Translations under genes and position numbers: made by a program
In this document: positions 53,197 to 61,232 of the stretch, one piece after another
Layout: the number at the start of each line of letters is the position of its first letter
How positions within the stretch are numbered: position 1 is the first letter of the stretch
Origin: Arcanobacterium_A hippocoleae
GTDB lineage: Bacteria; Actinomycetota; Actinomycetes; Actinomycetales; Actinomycetaceae
Assembly: GCF_031456295.1 (NCBI RefSeq)
Contig: NZ_JAVDUJ010000001.1
Location: 1,674,001 to 1,738,000, forward strand
Direction of reading: 5' to 3'
Length of the DNA stretch: 64,000 bases
The notes under the pieces: model-generated
Databases searched by the model: none
Seen by the model: only the letters and a program-made list of their open reading frames with translations
What the model was told of the DNA's origin: nothing

Positions 53197-54273
53197 ATGA
53201 AGATGACCTTCCGCTGGTATGGTGAGGGCTTCGATCCGATCCCGCTCCAGTATATTAAGCAAATTCCAGAAATGACGGGCATCATGGGCGTGCTCAACCA
53301 GTATCAGGCTGGAGAAGTATGGGAAGAAGCTGAAATCAAGAAGCTTGTAGACCAAGTGAATGCTGCCGGTCTTGAATGTGAAGTAATCGAATCTGTAAAC
53401 GTGCATGAAGACATCAAGATGGGTCTGCCAAGCCGTGATCAGTACATTGAAAACTATAATAAAACCCTCGAAAATCTCGCTAAATACGGGATCAAGACGG
53501 TTGTATACAACTTCATGCCAGTATTCGATTGGCTGCGGACTGAGCTTGCTCACGAAACTGAAGACGGCTCAAACTGCCTCTACTATGATCACGCAGACGT
53601 AGAAGGAATGACGCCACGGGATATTGTTGAGCTGACTGCAAAAGAATCAGGCGGATTGACGCTGCCAGGTTGGGAACCGGAACGCCTTGAACGTCTCGAC
53701 GAAGTAATGGCGCTCTACGAGGAGATCGATCACGCGAAAATGCGTGATAACTATCGTTACTTCCTGGAAGGGATTATCCCAACGGCAGAGAAGGTCGGGA
53801 TCAAGATGGCATGCCATCCAGATGATCCGGCATGGGATCTCTTCGGTTTGCCACGGATTTACCGCAACCGGGACGATATGGACAAAATCGCGAAACTGTA
53901 CGATTCGCAATACAACGGTTTCTGTATTTGCGCCGGATCTCTTGGCTCAAATCCAGAGAACGATGTGCCAGCGATTTTCCGTGAATTTGGTGAACGCGGG
54001 CTACTCAACGCAGCACACGTACGCAATGTGAAGTACTTGAGCGAGAAGAAGTTCCACGAAGCACCGCATCCGTCATCCACGGGTGAACTCGATATGCATG
54101 CAATCATGGAAGCAATCTACGATACAAGCCCAGATATTCATATCCGTCCTGATCATGGGCGAATGATTTGGGGAGAAACTGGCCGTCCAGGTTATCCGCT
54201 CTATGATCGTGCACTCGGTGCCGTATACCTCGGTGGGCTTTGGGAATCAATCACAAAGTTCAAGAACCGCTAA
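53197..54273 (+). CDS. uxuA: Mannonate dehydratase
   Basis: The 358-residue enzyme dehydrates D-mannonate to 2-keto-3-deoxygluconate and binds Mn2+/Fe2+. MTFRWYGEGFDPIPLQYIKQIP is the conserved start, VVYNFMPVFDWLRTEL and KMACHPDDP hold metal-site residues, and HIRPDHGRMIWGE is the family C-terminal motif. It lies two bases after uxuB with GGAG upstream, so the two are co-translated. A hairpin follows before eda. Confidence 0.97.
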   Translation: MKMTFRWYGEGFDPIPLQYIKQIPEMTGIMGVLNQYQAGEVWEEAEIKKLVDQVNAAGLECEVIESVNVHEDIKMGLPSRDQYIENYNKTLENLAKYGIKTVVYNFMPVFDWLRTELAHETEDGSNCLYYDHADVEGMTPRDIVELTAKESGGLTLPGWEPERLERLDEVMALYEEIDHAKMRDNYRYFLEGIIPTAEKVGIKMACHPDDPAWDLFGLPRIYRNRDDMDKIAKLYDSQYNGFCICAGSLGSNPENDVPAIFREFGERGLLNAAHVRNVKYLSEKKFHEAPHPSSTGELDMHAIMEAIYDTSPDIHIRPDHGRMIWGETGRPGYPLYDRALGAVYLGGLWESITKFKNR

Positions 54274-54281
54274 AACATTTC

Positions 54282-54312
54282 GGATCGCACGCGTGAGAAT
54301 CGCGTGCGATCC
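54282..54312 (+). terminator. Intra-operon hairpin, uxuA/eda
   Basis: A perfect 12-bp stem (54282-54293 with 54301-54312) and 7-base loop without U-tract. It may attenuate or stabilise the upstream message. Confidence 0.6.
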
Positions 54313-54365
54313 ACGCAAAATACTACTTTCTCGCCCAAATCATCAAATAAAGAAAAGGAATCCCC

Positions 54366-55007
54366 ATGGCAATCCCGTCTCCTCAGCCATTCCTTGCTGA
54401 GAACCCAATCGTGCCAGTGGTCGTACTTGACCGTGTAGCAGATGCACTACCTACAGCGAAGGCGCTTGTGGCTGGTGGTATTAAGGCAGCCGAAGTGACC
54501 TTCCGGACTCCAGTAGCTGCTGAATGTATTGCCGAAATGGCAAAATATCCAGAAATCACTGTTGGTGCCGGTACCGTCACTACGCCTGAGCAGGCTCGCA
54601 AAGCAGTCGAAGCAGGTGCGAAATTCCTCGTTTCTCCAGGCTTTTCCGCAAAAATTGCAGATGTGGCTGCCGAACTCGAAGTGCCATTCCTACCAGGAAT
54701 TGCAGACCCAAGCGATATTATGGCGACCCTCGAATACGGGCTAGATACGCTGAAATTCTTCCCGGCAGTACCACTCGGCGGGCTTCCGTTGATTAAGGCA
54801 ATGGCAGCGCCATTCCCACAGTTTAAGTTCATGCCAACTGGTGGGATCGGGCCAAAGAATATTGGTGAATGGCTCAGCGAACCAATTATCGCTTCCGTCG
54901 GCGGATCGTGGATGGTGACCAAGCAAATGGTAAATAATGCAGAATTTGAAAAGATTACCGCGCTTTCTCAGGAAGCGATGGAATTAGTAAAGGAGTATCG
55001 CTCATGA
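54366..55007 (+). CDS. eda: KDPG/KHG aldolase
   Basis: The 213-residue class I aldolase splits 2-keto-3-deoxy-6-phosphogluconate into pyruvate and glyceraldehyde-3-phosphate. PIVPVVVLDRV and KAAEVTFRTPVA start the barrel, VGAGTVTTPEQA is typical, the Schiff-base Lys is in TLKFFPAVPLGG, and KFMPTGGIGPKNI is the phosphate loop. AAAGGA precedes the ATG. The stop overlaps the kdgK ATG by four bases. Confidence 0.96.
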   Translation: MAIPSPQPFLAENPIVPVVVLDRVADALPTAKALVAGGIKAAEVTFRTPVAAECIAEMAKYPEITVGAGTVTTPEQARKAVEAGAKFLVSPGFSAKIADVAAELEVPFLPGIADPSDIMATLEYGLDTLKFFPAVPLGGLPLIKAMAAPFPQFKFMPTGGIGPKNIGEWLSEPIIASVGGSWMVTKQMVNNAEFEKITALSQEAMELVKEYRS

Positions 55008-56107
55008 GCGCAATTGAAATTCGCCCGGCAGCAGAGTGCCGCTACGATATCGTTTCCCTCGGTGAAGTGATGCTTCGCCTCGATCCAGGTGAAGGCCGGA
55101 TTCGCACTGCACGTTCCTTCCGTGCATCTGAAGGCGGCGGTGAATATAATGTAGCACGCGGTTTCCGTCGTGCATTCGGCAAGCGCGCAGCGATTGTTAC
55201 CGCACTGGTGAAAGATGAAGTTGGCCGGCTCGTAGAAGATTTGATCCTGCAAGGCGGTGTGGATACTTCTTTCATTAAGTGGGTTGAATCTGACGGTGTG
55301 GGGCGCACAGTGCGCAATGGCTTAAACTTCACCGAAAGAGGATTCGGGATTCGCGGTGCCGTCGGGAATAATGATCGCGGCAATACGGCAACAATGCAGA
55401 TGCAGCCGGAAGATATTGATTGGGAATACTTATTTGGTGAGCTTGGCGTGCGCTGGTTCCACACCGGCGGCATTTATGCCGCGCTTTCTGAAGAAACTGC
55501 GGCTACCGCAAAAGCGGCAATGCAGGCAGCGAAGAAGTATGGCACGATCGTTTCTTTCGATCTGAATTATCGCCCATCGCTGTGGAAGTCTCACGGCGGG
55601 CAGGCGCGCTGCCAGGAAGTGAATCGTGAACTGGCAAAGTACGTAGACGTGATGATCGGTAATGAAGAAGATTTCACTGCGTCGCTCGGCTTTGAAGTAG
55701 AAGGCGTAAACGAAAACCTTGACAACCTGGAAGTAGAATCTTTCCGGAAGATGATCGAACAGGTTTCCGCAGAATTTACGAACTTCCAGGCAATCGGCAC
55801 CACGATGCGCCAAGTACGCACCGCGACCGTAAATGATTGGGGTGCTGTAGCGTGGAGCCGTGAGCAGGGATTCGTGCAAGCAATCCAGCGTGACGGGCTT
55901 GAGATCCTTGATCGTGTCGGCGGCGGCGATTCTTTCGCATCCGGGTTGATTTACGGTTTGATGGAGACAGGAGATATCGAAAAGGCAGTAAACTATGGCG
56001 CGGCTCATGGTGCTCTTGCGATGACCACTCCTGGTGATACTTCGATGGCGTCACTGGAAGAGATTGAGAATGTGATGCGCGGCGGATCAGCCCGCGTGAA
56101 GCGTTAA
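55004..56107 (+). CDS. kdgK: 2-keto-3-deoxygluconate kinase (PfkB family)
   Basis: The 367-residue sugar kinase makes KDPG for the aldolase encoded just upstream. YDIVSLGEVMLRLDPG and the substrate site GGEYNVARGFRRAFG are at the N-terminus; the catalytic anion-hole motif DRVGGGDSFASGLIYGLM is near residue 310. AAGGAG lies before the ATG, which overlaps the eda stop (ATGA). PfkB kinases are similar in sequence, so KDG specificity rests on the operon. An intrinsic terminator follows. Confidence 0.92.
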   Translation: MSAIEIRPAAECRYDIVSLGEVMLRLDPGEGRIRTARSFRASEGGGEYNVARGFRRAFGKRAAIVTALVKDEVGRLVEDLILQGGVDTSFIKWVESDGVGRTVRNGLNFTERGFGIRGAVGNNDRGNTATMQMQPEDIDWEYLFGELGVRWFHTGGIYAALSEETAATAKAAMQAAKKYGTIVSFDLNYRPSLWKSHGGQARCQEVNRELAKYVDVMIGNEEDFTASLGFEVEGVNENLDNLEVESFRKMIEQVSAEFTNFQAIGTTMRQVRTATVNDWGAVAWSREQGFVQAIQRDGLEILDRVGGGDSFASGLIYGLMETGDIEKAVNYGAAHGALAMTTPGDTSMASLEEIENVMRGGSARVKR

Positions 56108-56132
56108 GTAGCGCATCGCTCAAAGAACATAA

Positions 56133-56178
56133 ATGTGCTCCGCACGGAATGAAAGTTCCTAGCGGGGTACATTTTTTT
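56133..56178 (+). terminator. Terminator of the uxuB-uxuA-eda-kdgK operon
   Basis: An 11-bp stem with G-T pairs (56133-56143 with 56162-56172) followed by seven T, 25 bases after kdgK. Confidence 0.85.
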
Positions 56179-56260
56179 GAGGAGGGGAGGGAAGGAGAGA
56201 GCTAATCGGTATATTTATACCACCTTTTTAATATGTATACTTTATGTGGCACTGCTTAAT

Positions 56261-56270
56261 GGGGGGGGGG
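56261..56270. repeat. G10 homopolymer tract 2
   Basis: Ten G about 70 bases upstream of the double hydrolase ATG and 20 bases downstream of a -10-like TATACT (56236-56241). A GGTATA-TT-TATACC palindrome (56208-56221) and a purine-rich stretch lie further upstream. Confidence 0.9.
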
Positions 56271-56341
56271 AGAAACACTGCACTAGACGCTCGAAAGTGT
56301 TTTAAGTACGCTTTTATTACGGCTGCAATGGAGGAGAATTT

Positions 56342-58069
56342 ATGTGTGATAAGCGTTTGGCGTATACACGGTCAGGGAATGCGCTGCGGGGCACAATTGT
56401 TGCATTTCATGGGGTGACGGATAGTGCCTCATCGTTGATGGATTTAGCGCAGCGATATCACGCTGATTGGGAAGTCATACTGGTAGATACGCTGGGGCAT
56501 GGCTTGTCTGCGCGTTTTTCTGCAGCAGAGTTGCAAGATCCTTTTGCTGCGATGGTGAAGGCAGCTGCACAAACGCTAGTTGATATTACGAGCCGTTCGC
56601 TTAACGGATCAGTTGTGCTGATGGGGCATTCTTTAGGAGGGGCGATAGCTGCTACTCTTGCCGCAAGGTTTCCGCAGATGATTCGTGCGCTTGTGCTCGA
56701 AGATCCGGCGCTGCTAACCCAAACACAAGCACTCATGTATCAACAAAATGCCCTGCATCTCCTTGAAAAAGTGCAGCAAACGAAACAGTATCCGTCACCG
56801 GCGCTTGAATTATTGCGTGCATCTTATCCGCATTGGTCTGAAGTGGAATATCTTGGATGGGCACAAGGGAAAATCCAAGTAGATCAAGATTTTCTGGCTA
56901 CTGGGATCGTGGGGACGATAAATCGTGATCTCCTTGCAACCTTACAGATGCCGACTTTGCTCATAACTGGTGATGGGGAAGATGTGCTTTTTGGCGAGCA
57001 GGGGATGAAGCAGGCAAACTCTTACAATAATCCGAATCTGCAATGCGTCCAGATTGCGAATGCAACACATACGGTACGCCGTGATCAAAGCGAAAAATTT
57101 TATGCTGCCGTTGAGGAGTTCTTTGATCGTGTGATTACCGGGGCAGCGGATTACGCTTACGAGCCTTATATTGATCCTGAGCTTTTGCCCGTCATAGCTG
57201 ATATTCCAGAGCAGCGCACCTGGGATTTGAAGAAAATGCGTGCAAAAGGGGAAGAGCTGTTAAATAATGTGACGGTGCCTGCCGGTGTTGATGTCACTGT
57301 GCTTCGCACGGGGCAGATTGTGAGTAGATTTATCAGCAAAGAAGCTACAAGTGCTAATGCTTCAGTGAAGAGAATTATTTTTGCGATACATGGTGGCGGT
57401 TATGTGGCTGGAAAGGCAGCTTTTGATGATGCTCGCAATGCGGAAATCGCGCAACGCTTTAATGCGTTAGTTGTTTCTCCAGAATATCGTCTCGCTCCGG
57501 AAACTCCTTATCCTGGGGCAGTGGAAGATTGTATCTCTGCATTACAGTTTTGTTTTGATGAATATCAGAATTTGCCAGTTTATCTGTACGGTGATTCGGC
57601 AGGGGCTGGTTTAGTAAATCAAATTCTGCAAAGCGTGAATAAAGATTTTGCGGAAAAAATAAAAGGTCTGATCCTGCTTGAACCTTGCCTTGATGCCAGT
57701 ATGGGTAGTGCTTCTTATGCAAAATATTCGCAAGGGCCAATTTGGACCCGCAAAGCCGCAGCATCGGCATGGAAGGCTTACGCTGGAAACGCTGATCTGC
57801 CAGAGTTTGCTTTCCCATACGCGATGCCACCCGTCATGATTCCCGCAATCCTTTTCGTCAATCCGGTTGACCCATTGCGTGACGAGGCGCTGACATGGGC
57901 AAAAACCCAGATTGATCGGGGTGGAAAAGTTTCTGTGTATCTGCCTGCGGGTACGTTTCATGGGGCACTGTCTGTTTCAGGCAGTAAAGTGTGGGCACAA
58001 GTGAGCAAGCTGATAGATGCTTTTATTGTGGATACTGAAGAAGGAGATGCTGGTGAGGCTGAAAAATAA
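56342..58069 (+). CDS. Fused double alpha/beta hydrolase
   Basis: The 575-residue cytoplasmic protein joins two complete alpha/beta hydrolase domains. The first (~1-265) has the oxyanion segment AFHGVTDSASSL, the nucleophile elbow GHSLGG (~98), and late Asp (TGDGEDVLF) and His (NATHTVRRDQ). The second (~300-565) is of the hormone-sensitive-lipase type: HGGGYVAGKA, GDSAGAGL (~419), Asp near FVNPVDPLRDEAL and His in AGTFHGAL. Each catalytic triad seems intact. I know no common family with this exact tandem. Substrates are unknown; acyl or acetyl esters on sugars are one possibility given the neighbours. GGAGGAG precedes the ATG, and a G10 tract lies upstream. Confidence 0.85.
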   Translation: MCDKRLAYTRSGNALRGTIVAFHGVTDSASSLMDLAQRYHADWEVILVDTLGHGLSARFSAAELQDPFAAMVKAAAQTLVDITSRSLNGSVVLMGHSLGGAIAATLAARFPQMIRALVLEDPALLTQTQALMYQQNALHLLEKVQQTKQYPSPALELLRASYPHWSEVEYLGWAQGKIQVDQDFLATGIVGTINRDLLATLQMPTLLITGDGEDVLFGEQGMKQANSYNNPNLQCVQIANATHTVRRDQSEKFYAAVEEFFDRVITGAADYAYEPYIDPELLPVIADIPEQRTWDLKKMRAKGEELLNNVTVPAGVDVTVLRTGQIVSRFISKEATSANASVKRIIFAIHGGGYVAGKAAFDDARNAEIAQRFNALVVSPEYRLAPETPYPGAVEDCISALQFCFDEYQNLPVYLYGDSAGAGLVNQILQSVNKDFAEKIKGLILLEPCLDASMGSASYAKYSQGPIWTRKAAASAWKAYAGNADLPEFAFPYAMPPVMIPAILFVNPVDPLRDEALTWAKTQIDRGGKVSVYLPAGTFHGALSVSGSKVWAQVSKLIDAFIVDTEEGDAGEAEK

Positions 58070-58222
58070 ATTCGGAGCTACTGATTTATGAGCGCAAAGT
58101 TGGCAAAGAAGATTATCTTCTCGCGATGGAAAGAAGTCCGGTAAAAGATCTCGAAATAAAGAGTTTTCCCTGATTTTCCACCACATCATTCAAATAATCA
58201 TTTGGATACGCTCTCATAATCA

Positions 58223-58495
58223 TCACTCCGTAAAAAGCGTACTGAACACTTTAGTTACACAATTAGCATCGGAATCAACAAGTTCTCGCATTTTCTGCCT
58301 TGCGGCAGTATCAAGATGATACTTGTGAACCCATCCGTTTTCCTCATTGGGTCGGCAAACTGCCCATTCTTTGGCAAGGTCGATACTATCAGTCAAGTAA
58401 AAACCTTGCCCGTAGTCATGTTTTTCTTCGCCCTTGCCGTATGCTGGTACTACGATTTTGTTAGGAGAACCGTGAAATAAGATCAACTCGCTCAT
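58223..58495 (-). CDS. DUF3990 family protein, truncated
   Basis: The 90-residue product starts LILFHGSPNKIVVPAYGKG, then HDYGQGFYLTDSIDLAKEWAV, the conserved start of DUF3990, a family with a mono-ADP-ribosyltransferase-like fold. Family members are usually 150 residues or more, so the C-terminal half is missing. Minus-strand sequence just beyond the stop, in another frame (about 58140-58215, YPNDYLNDVVENQGKLF), might be its lost continuation after a frameshift. A strong AGGAGG stands before the ATG. DUF3990 genes usually belong to mobile or host-interaction islands of gut bacteria. Confidence 0.65.
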   Translation of the reverse strand: MSELILFHGSPNKIVVPAYGKGEEKHDYGQGFYLTDSIDLAKEWAVCRPNEENGWVHKYHLDTAARQKMRELVDSDANCVTKVFSTLFTE

Positions 58496-59074
58496 TTTCG
58501 CATTTCCTCCTAAACATCTGCCCTCCGTGCAGGCGGGAACATCTTTTCAAACATAGATTTCTTGATATTTTACATCTTTTCCAACTTACGACGTTGAAGG
58601 GCGGTACTCCCAGCAGATACAGGCTTCAGTAGCAGCCCCTAAAAACTATCTGCCAGTATACAAGCCGATATCTGTTTCTTTGTTCTCCCTCATAAATATC
58701 CTCGCTGACATGCCGATTTCGGTGAGGGTAACCGAGCAAGAGTCTCAACTAAATCATGAATACGTGGCAGTAAATCGCCTAAATCTATCTCAATTTCTTC
58801 GAGACTTGCAATCGCTGCTTTACCAATGAATCGATCGCTCGTGAACGATACGGAGAAAAGCCATGTAATTCAGGTTTCATAAGGAAATTTTAGCATGAAG
58901 GTATACGTTTGCAGGGTTTCTAGATATTATTTTGCAGATATTCTAAGTATTGTTTTGCAGATACGTGTGATACTCAAACTAATGCAAGTTATCCCACTAT
59001 TAGAGATTACTCATAAGTCTGCTTGAAGCACATGTGATAGAAAATAATCTGAACGAAGATGGGCGGTTGACGCT
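58496..59074. other. Decayed intergenic region
   Basis: No intact gene. On the minus strand, 58880 down to 58690 shows two protein-like pieces in neighbouring frames: MKPELHGFSPYRSRAIDSLV, then IASLEEIEIDLGDLLPRIHD. They look like one short gene broken by a frameshift. No transposase or repeats were seen. Confidence 0.35.
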
Positions 59075-59257
59075 TTGAAAGAAACAGTTAACCGGGTAAA
59101 AGCGAAGCAATTTTTTGATGAAATTTTAGGCGAGTCAACGCCAATCTTTAAGGTGAGCATTAAGATGGACAAACTACTGAAAGATTATATTCTGCACGGT
59201 ATTCTGCCGTCGGCATTAATCCCAGAGGAAACCGTGAATCTAGATTTTACGGCATAA
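59075..59257 (+). CDS. Small hypothetical protein (60 residues)
   Basis: A TTG-initiated frame reads KAKQFFDEILGESTPIF and ends with a hydrophobic ILHGILPSALIPEETVNLDF segment. The ribosome site is poor. It ends three bases before a very strong hairpin, which may equally belong to uxaC on the other strand. I do not recognise it; it may be the end of an older gene. Confidence 0.3.
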   Translation: MKETVNRVKAKQFFDEILGESTPIFKVSIKMDKLLKDYILHGILPSALIPEETVNLDFTA

Positions 59258-59259
59258 CA

Positions 59260-59310
59260 ATATAGCTTGAGGTGCAATGCAAACAGAATGCATTGCACCT
59301 CAAGCTATAT
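59260..59310. terminator. Long-stem terminator after uxaC
   Basis: A perfect 22-bp stem (59260-59281 with 59289-59310), 7-base loop, 76 bases beyond the uxaC stop. It could work in both directions. Confidence 0.8.
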
Positions 59311-59385
59311 ATTTCCCAGTCTCGTTATTTCCCAGGGGGTGTGTTTGAAGGACTATCCCGAGGGAGTTCAGAGTTGAACTTCGGT

Positions 59386-60804
59386 TTAGAGCTTAAACGC
59401 ACGGCTCGGGATTGTGGTTACAAGATCTACTGCTATTTCACGTGCTTCATCCATTTCAAGACGATGCTCAGCTACCATGCGTGCAAGATATCGTGCATCC
59501 ATCCGGCGAGCCACATCATGCCGTGCCGGGATAGAAGCAAAGGCGCGAGTATCATCAATCATGCCGGAAGTCTTGTAGAACGTGCCGTAAGGCGTCACCT
59601 GCTCACGGTAACGCAAAATCGCGTCTGCTTCATCGAGGAACCACCAAGGAGCACCCACATAAACACTAGGATAGTAGCCGGCAAGCGGAGCTAATTCGCG
59701 TTGATATACGTCCTGATCCATCGTGAATACTACTACCTGGAAGTTTTCGTGATTACCATACTCGCTCAGCATCGGTTGCAGTGCATGTGTAAATTCAACC
59801 GCAGCCGGGATATCTCCGCCCACATCAGCTCCGAGCCGAGCAAAAGCAGCAGAATCATGATTGCGGTGTACTGCCGGGTGGAGCGTCATTACTAAGCCGT
59901 CCTCGCAAGCTAAACGTGCCTGATCGTTAAGCATATGCCGCCGCAGTTTCGCTCCGTCTTTTGCGTTAATCTCACCATTCAATGCTTTCTGGTAAAGCTT
60001 CTCCGCCTTTTTCGCAGAAAGCCGCACAGTGCCCGCATCTGCATGTGAATGGTCGGAAGAGACGGCACCCATTTCTTTGAAGAACAAGCGGCGTTTGCGC
60101 ATTGCCTCCAGATGCCCAGCGTAAGTAGAAATGTCTGTATCTGCCGCAGCTCCAAGCGCTTCAGTGAGCTGCTTGAAATCAGGGCGAGCTGGTTCTAAAT
60201 ATTGGTCAGGACGGAAAGTTGGGATCACACGGCCGTCCCATTGCGGATCTTCATTGAGCTGCTGATGGTAACGCAAATCAGAGAGCGGATCATCAGTGGT
60301 GGCAAGGAGCGCCAAATTGAAACGATGGTAGAGGGATCGTGGTAAAAATTCTTCCGTCTGCAATTGTTCGTTGATCGTATCGTAAATTTGATCAGCGGTT
60401 TCTTCGCTTGGGCGAACATCGATTCCGAAAACTCCTGCAAATACCTGCTCAAACCAGGTCTGCACCGCAGTGCCACGGAAAACCCACCAATTCTTGCAGA
60501 AAATTCGCCATGCTTCACGTGCACGATGCGCATCCATCGGGGAACCTACCGGCACGCCAAGATCAGCCAAATCCACGCCGGCTACACCATGCAAAATCCG
60601 ATTGGTGTAGTGATCTGGCGTGAGCAGCATTGAGGTTGGGTCAGTAAATGGGGTATTTTCAGCAAGCCACTGGGGCGGCACATGCCCGTGCGGGGAAATG
60701 ATCGGGTGAGCGTTAGCAGCCTCATAAAGTTCGCGGGCGATTTCGCGTTGCTTTGCTTCGCTCGGGAAAAGACGATCAGGATTAAGATTTAGCGGCGTTG
60801 GCAT
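59386..60804 (-). CDS. uxaC: Glucuronate isomerase
   Basis: The 472-residue isomerase converts D-glucuronate to D-fructuronate (and galacturonate to tagaturonate), the entry step for the uxuB-uxuA-kdgK-eda route. The N-terminal metal-site region HPIISPHGHVPPQWLAEN, LLTPDHYTNRILHGVAG, AWRIFCKNWWVFRGT and ISTYAGHLEAM and the C-terminal GMIDDTRAFASIPARHDVARRM are characteristic. AAGGAG precedes the ATG. It is on the opposite strand and ~3.3 kb from the rest of the pathway, with the hydrolase and decayed genes between. Confidence 0.97.
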   Translation of the reverse strand: MPTPLNLNPDRLFPSEAKQREIARELYEAANAHPIISPHGHVPPQWLAENTPFTDPTSMLLTPDHYTNRILHGVAGVDLADLGVPVGSPMDAHRAREAWRIFCKNWWVFRGTAVQTWFEQVFAGVFGIDVRPSEETADQIYDTINEQLQTEEFLPRSLYHRFNLALLATTDDPLSDLRYHQQLNEDPQWDGRVIPTFRPDQYLEPARPDFKQLTEALGAAADTDISTYAGHLEAMRKRRLFFKEMGAVSSDHSHADAGTVRLSAKKAEKLYQKALNGEINAKDGAKLRRHMLNDQARLACEDGLVMTLHPAVHRNHDSAAFARLGADVGGDIPAAVEFTHALQPMLSEYGNHENFQVVVFTMDQDVYQRELAPLAGYYPSVYVGAPWWFLDEADAILRYREQVTPYGTFYKTSGMIDDTRAFASIPARHDVARRMDARYLARMVAEHRLEMDEAREIAVDLVTTIPSRAFKL

Positions 60805-60964
60805 AGAAACTCCTTAAATAACATTAATCGTGTCTGCTGATGCTCCAGATGGAGATGCAGATTTTGGATGTAGACGGGAGGGCGCTAAAAACATTGGCTC
60901 CAGACGCCGTTGCAAGTAGCTTTGATAGAAATAACTTTAACACGAGAGTGCGGGATAAAGACGT

Positions 60965-61201
60965 GTGATACCAGTAGTTGGGGATAAGTTTATTGACGTA
61001 TTAGAGCGGGATGCGAAGGGCTTTCTTATTGCTCGGGATAGCATAGGGAAAAATATTTTTTGGCAAGTTTGCGTACTGTTTAGTTTCTATTTTCAGAGTA
61101 TTCCCTATTTCGTTGTGGCGTTGCTCATAGTGGTGTGTTTTTACTTTTTAGCGGTAGCTTTTCACCAGCGGGGGGGGGGTAGCATCTTTGCTGCTGTTTA
61201 A
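60965..61201 (+). CDS. Possible small membrane protein crossing the G10 tract
   Basis: A GTG-initiated 78-residue frame begins MIPVVGDKFIDVLERDAKGF and contains two hydrophobic stretches (VCVLFSFYF and YFVVALLIVVCFYFLAVAF). Its last codons run through the G10 tract (RGGGS). The ribosome site is weak (GGGA eight bases upstream). If real, tract length would change its C-terminus. It may also be chance in a promoter region. Confidence 0.3.
   Translation: MIPVVGDKFIDVLERDAKGFLIARDSIGKNIFWQVCVLFSFYFQSIPYFVVALLIVVCFYFLAVAFHQRGGGSIFAAV
61170..61179. repeat. G10 homopolymer tract 3
   Basis: Ten G, 53 bases upstream of the pilin 2 GTG and about 20 bases before the -10-like TAATAT. Confidence 0.9.
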
Positions 61202-61232
61202 TATTCATCTTTTTTTTGAAAGGAGAGATGCA

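Larger units (their letters stand above)
60805..61232 (+). promoter_or_regulatory. Region between uxaC and pilin 2
   Basis: About 430 bases hold the divergent control regions of uxaC and the second pilin locus. A G10 tract is at 61170-61179 and a -10-like TAATAT at 61199-61204. A possible small membrane ORF (60965-61201) covers the tract and is listed separately. Confidence 0.5.
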
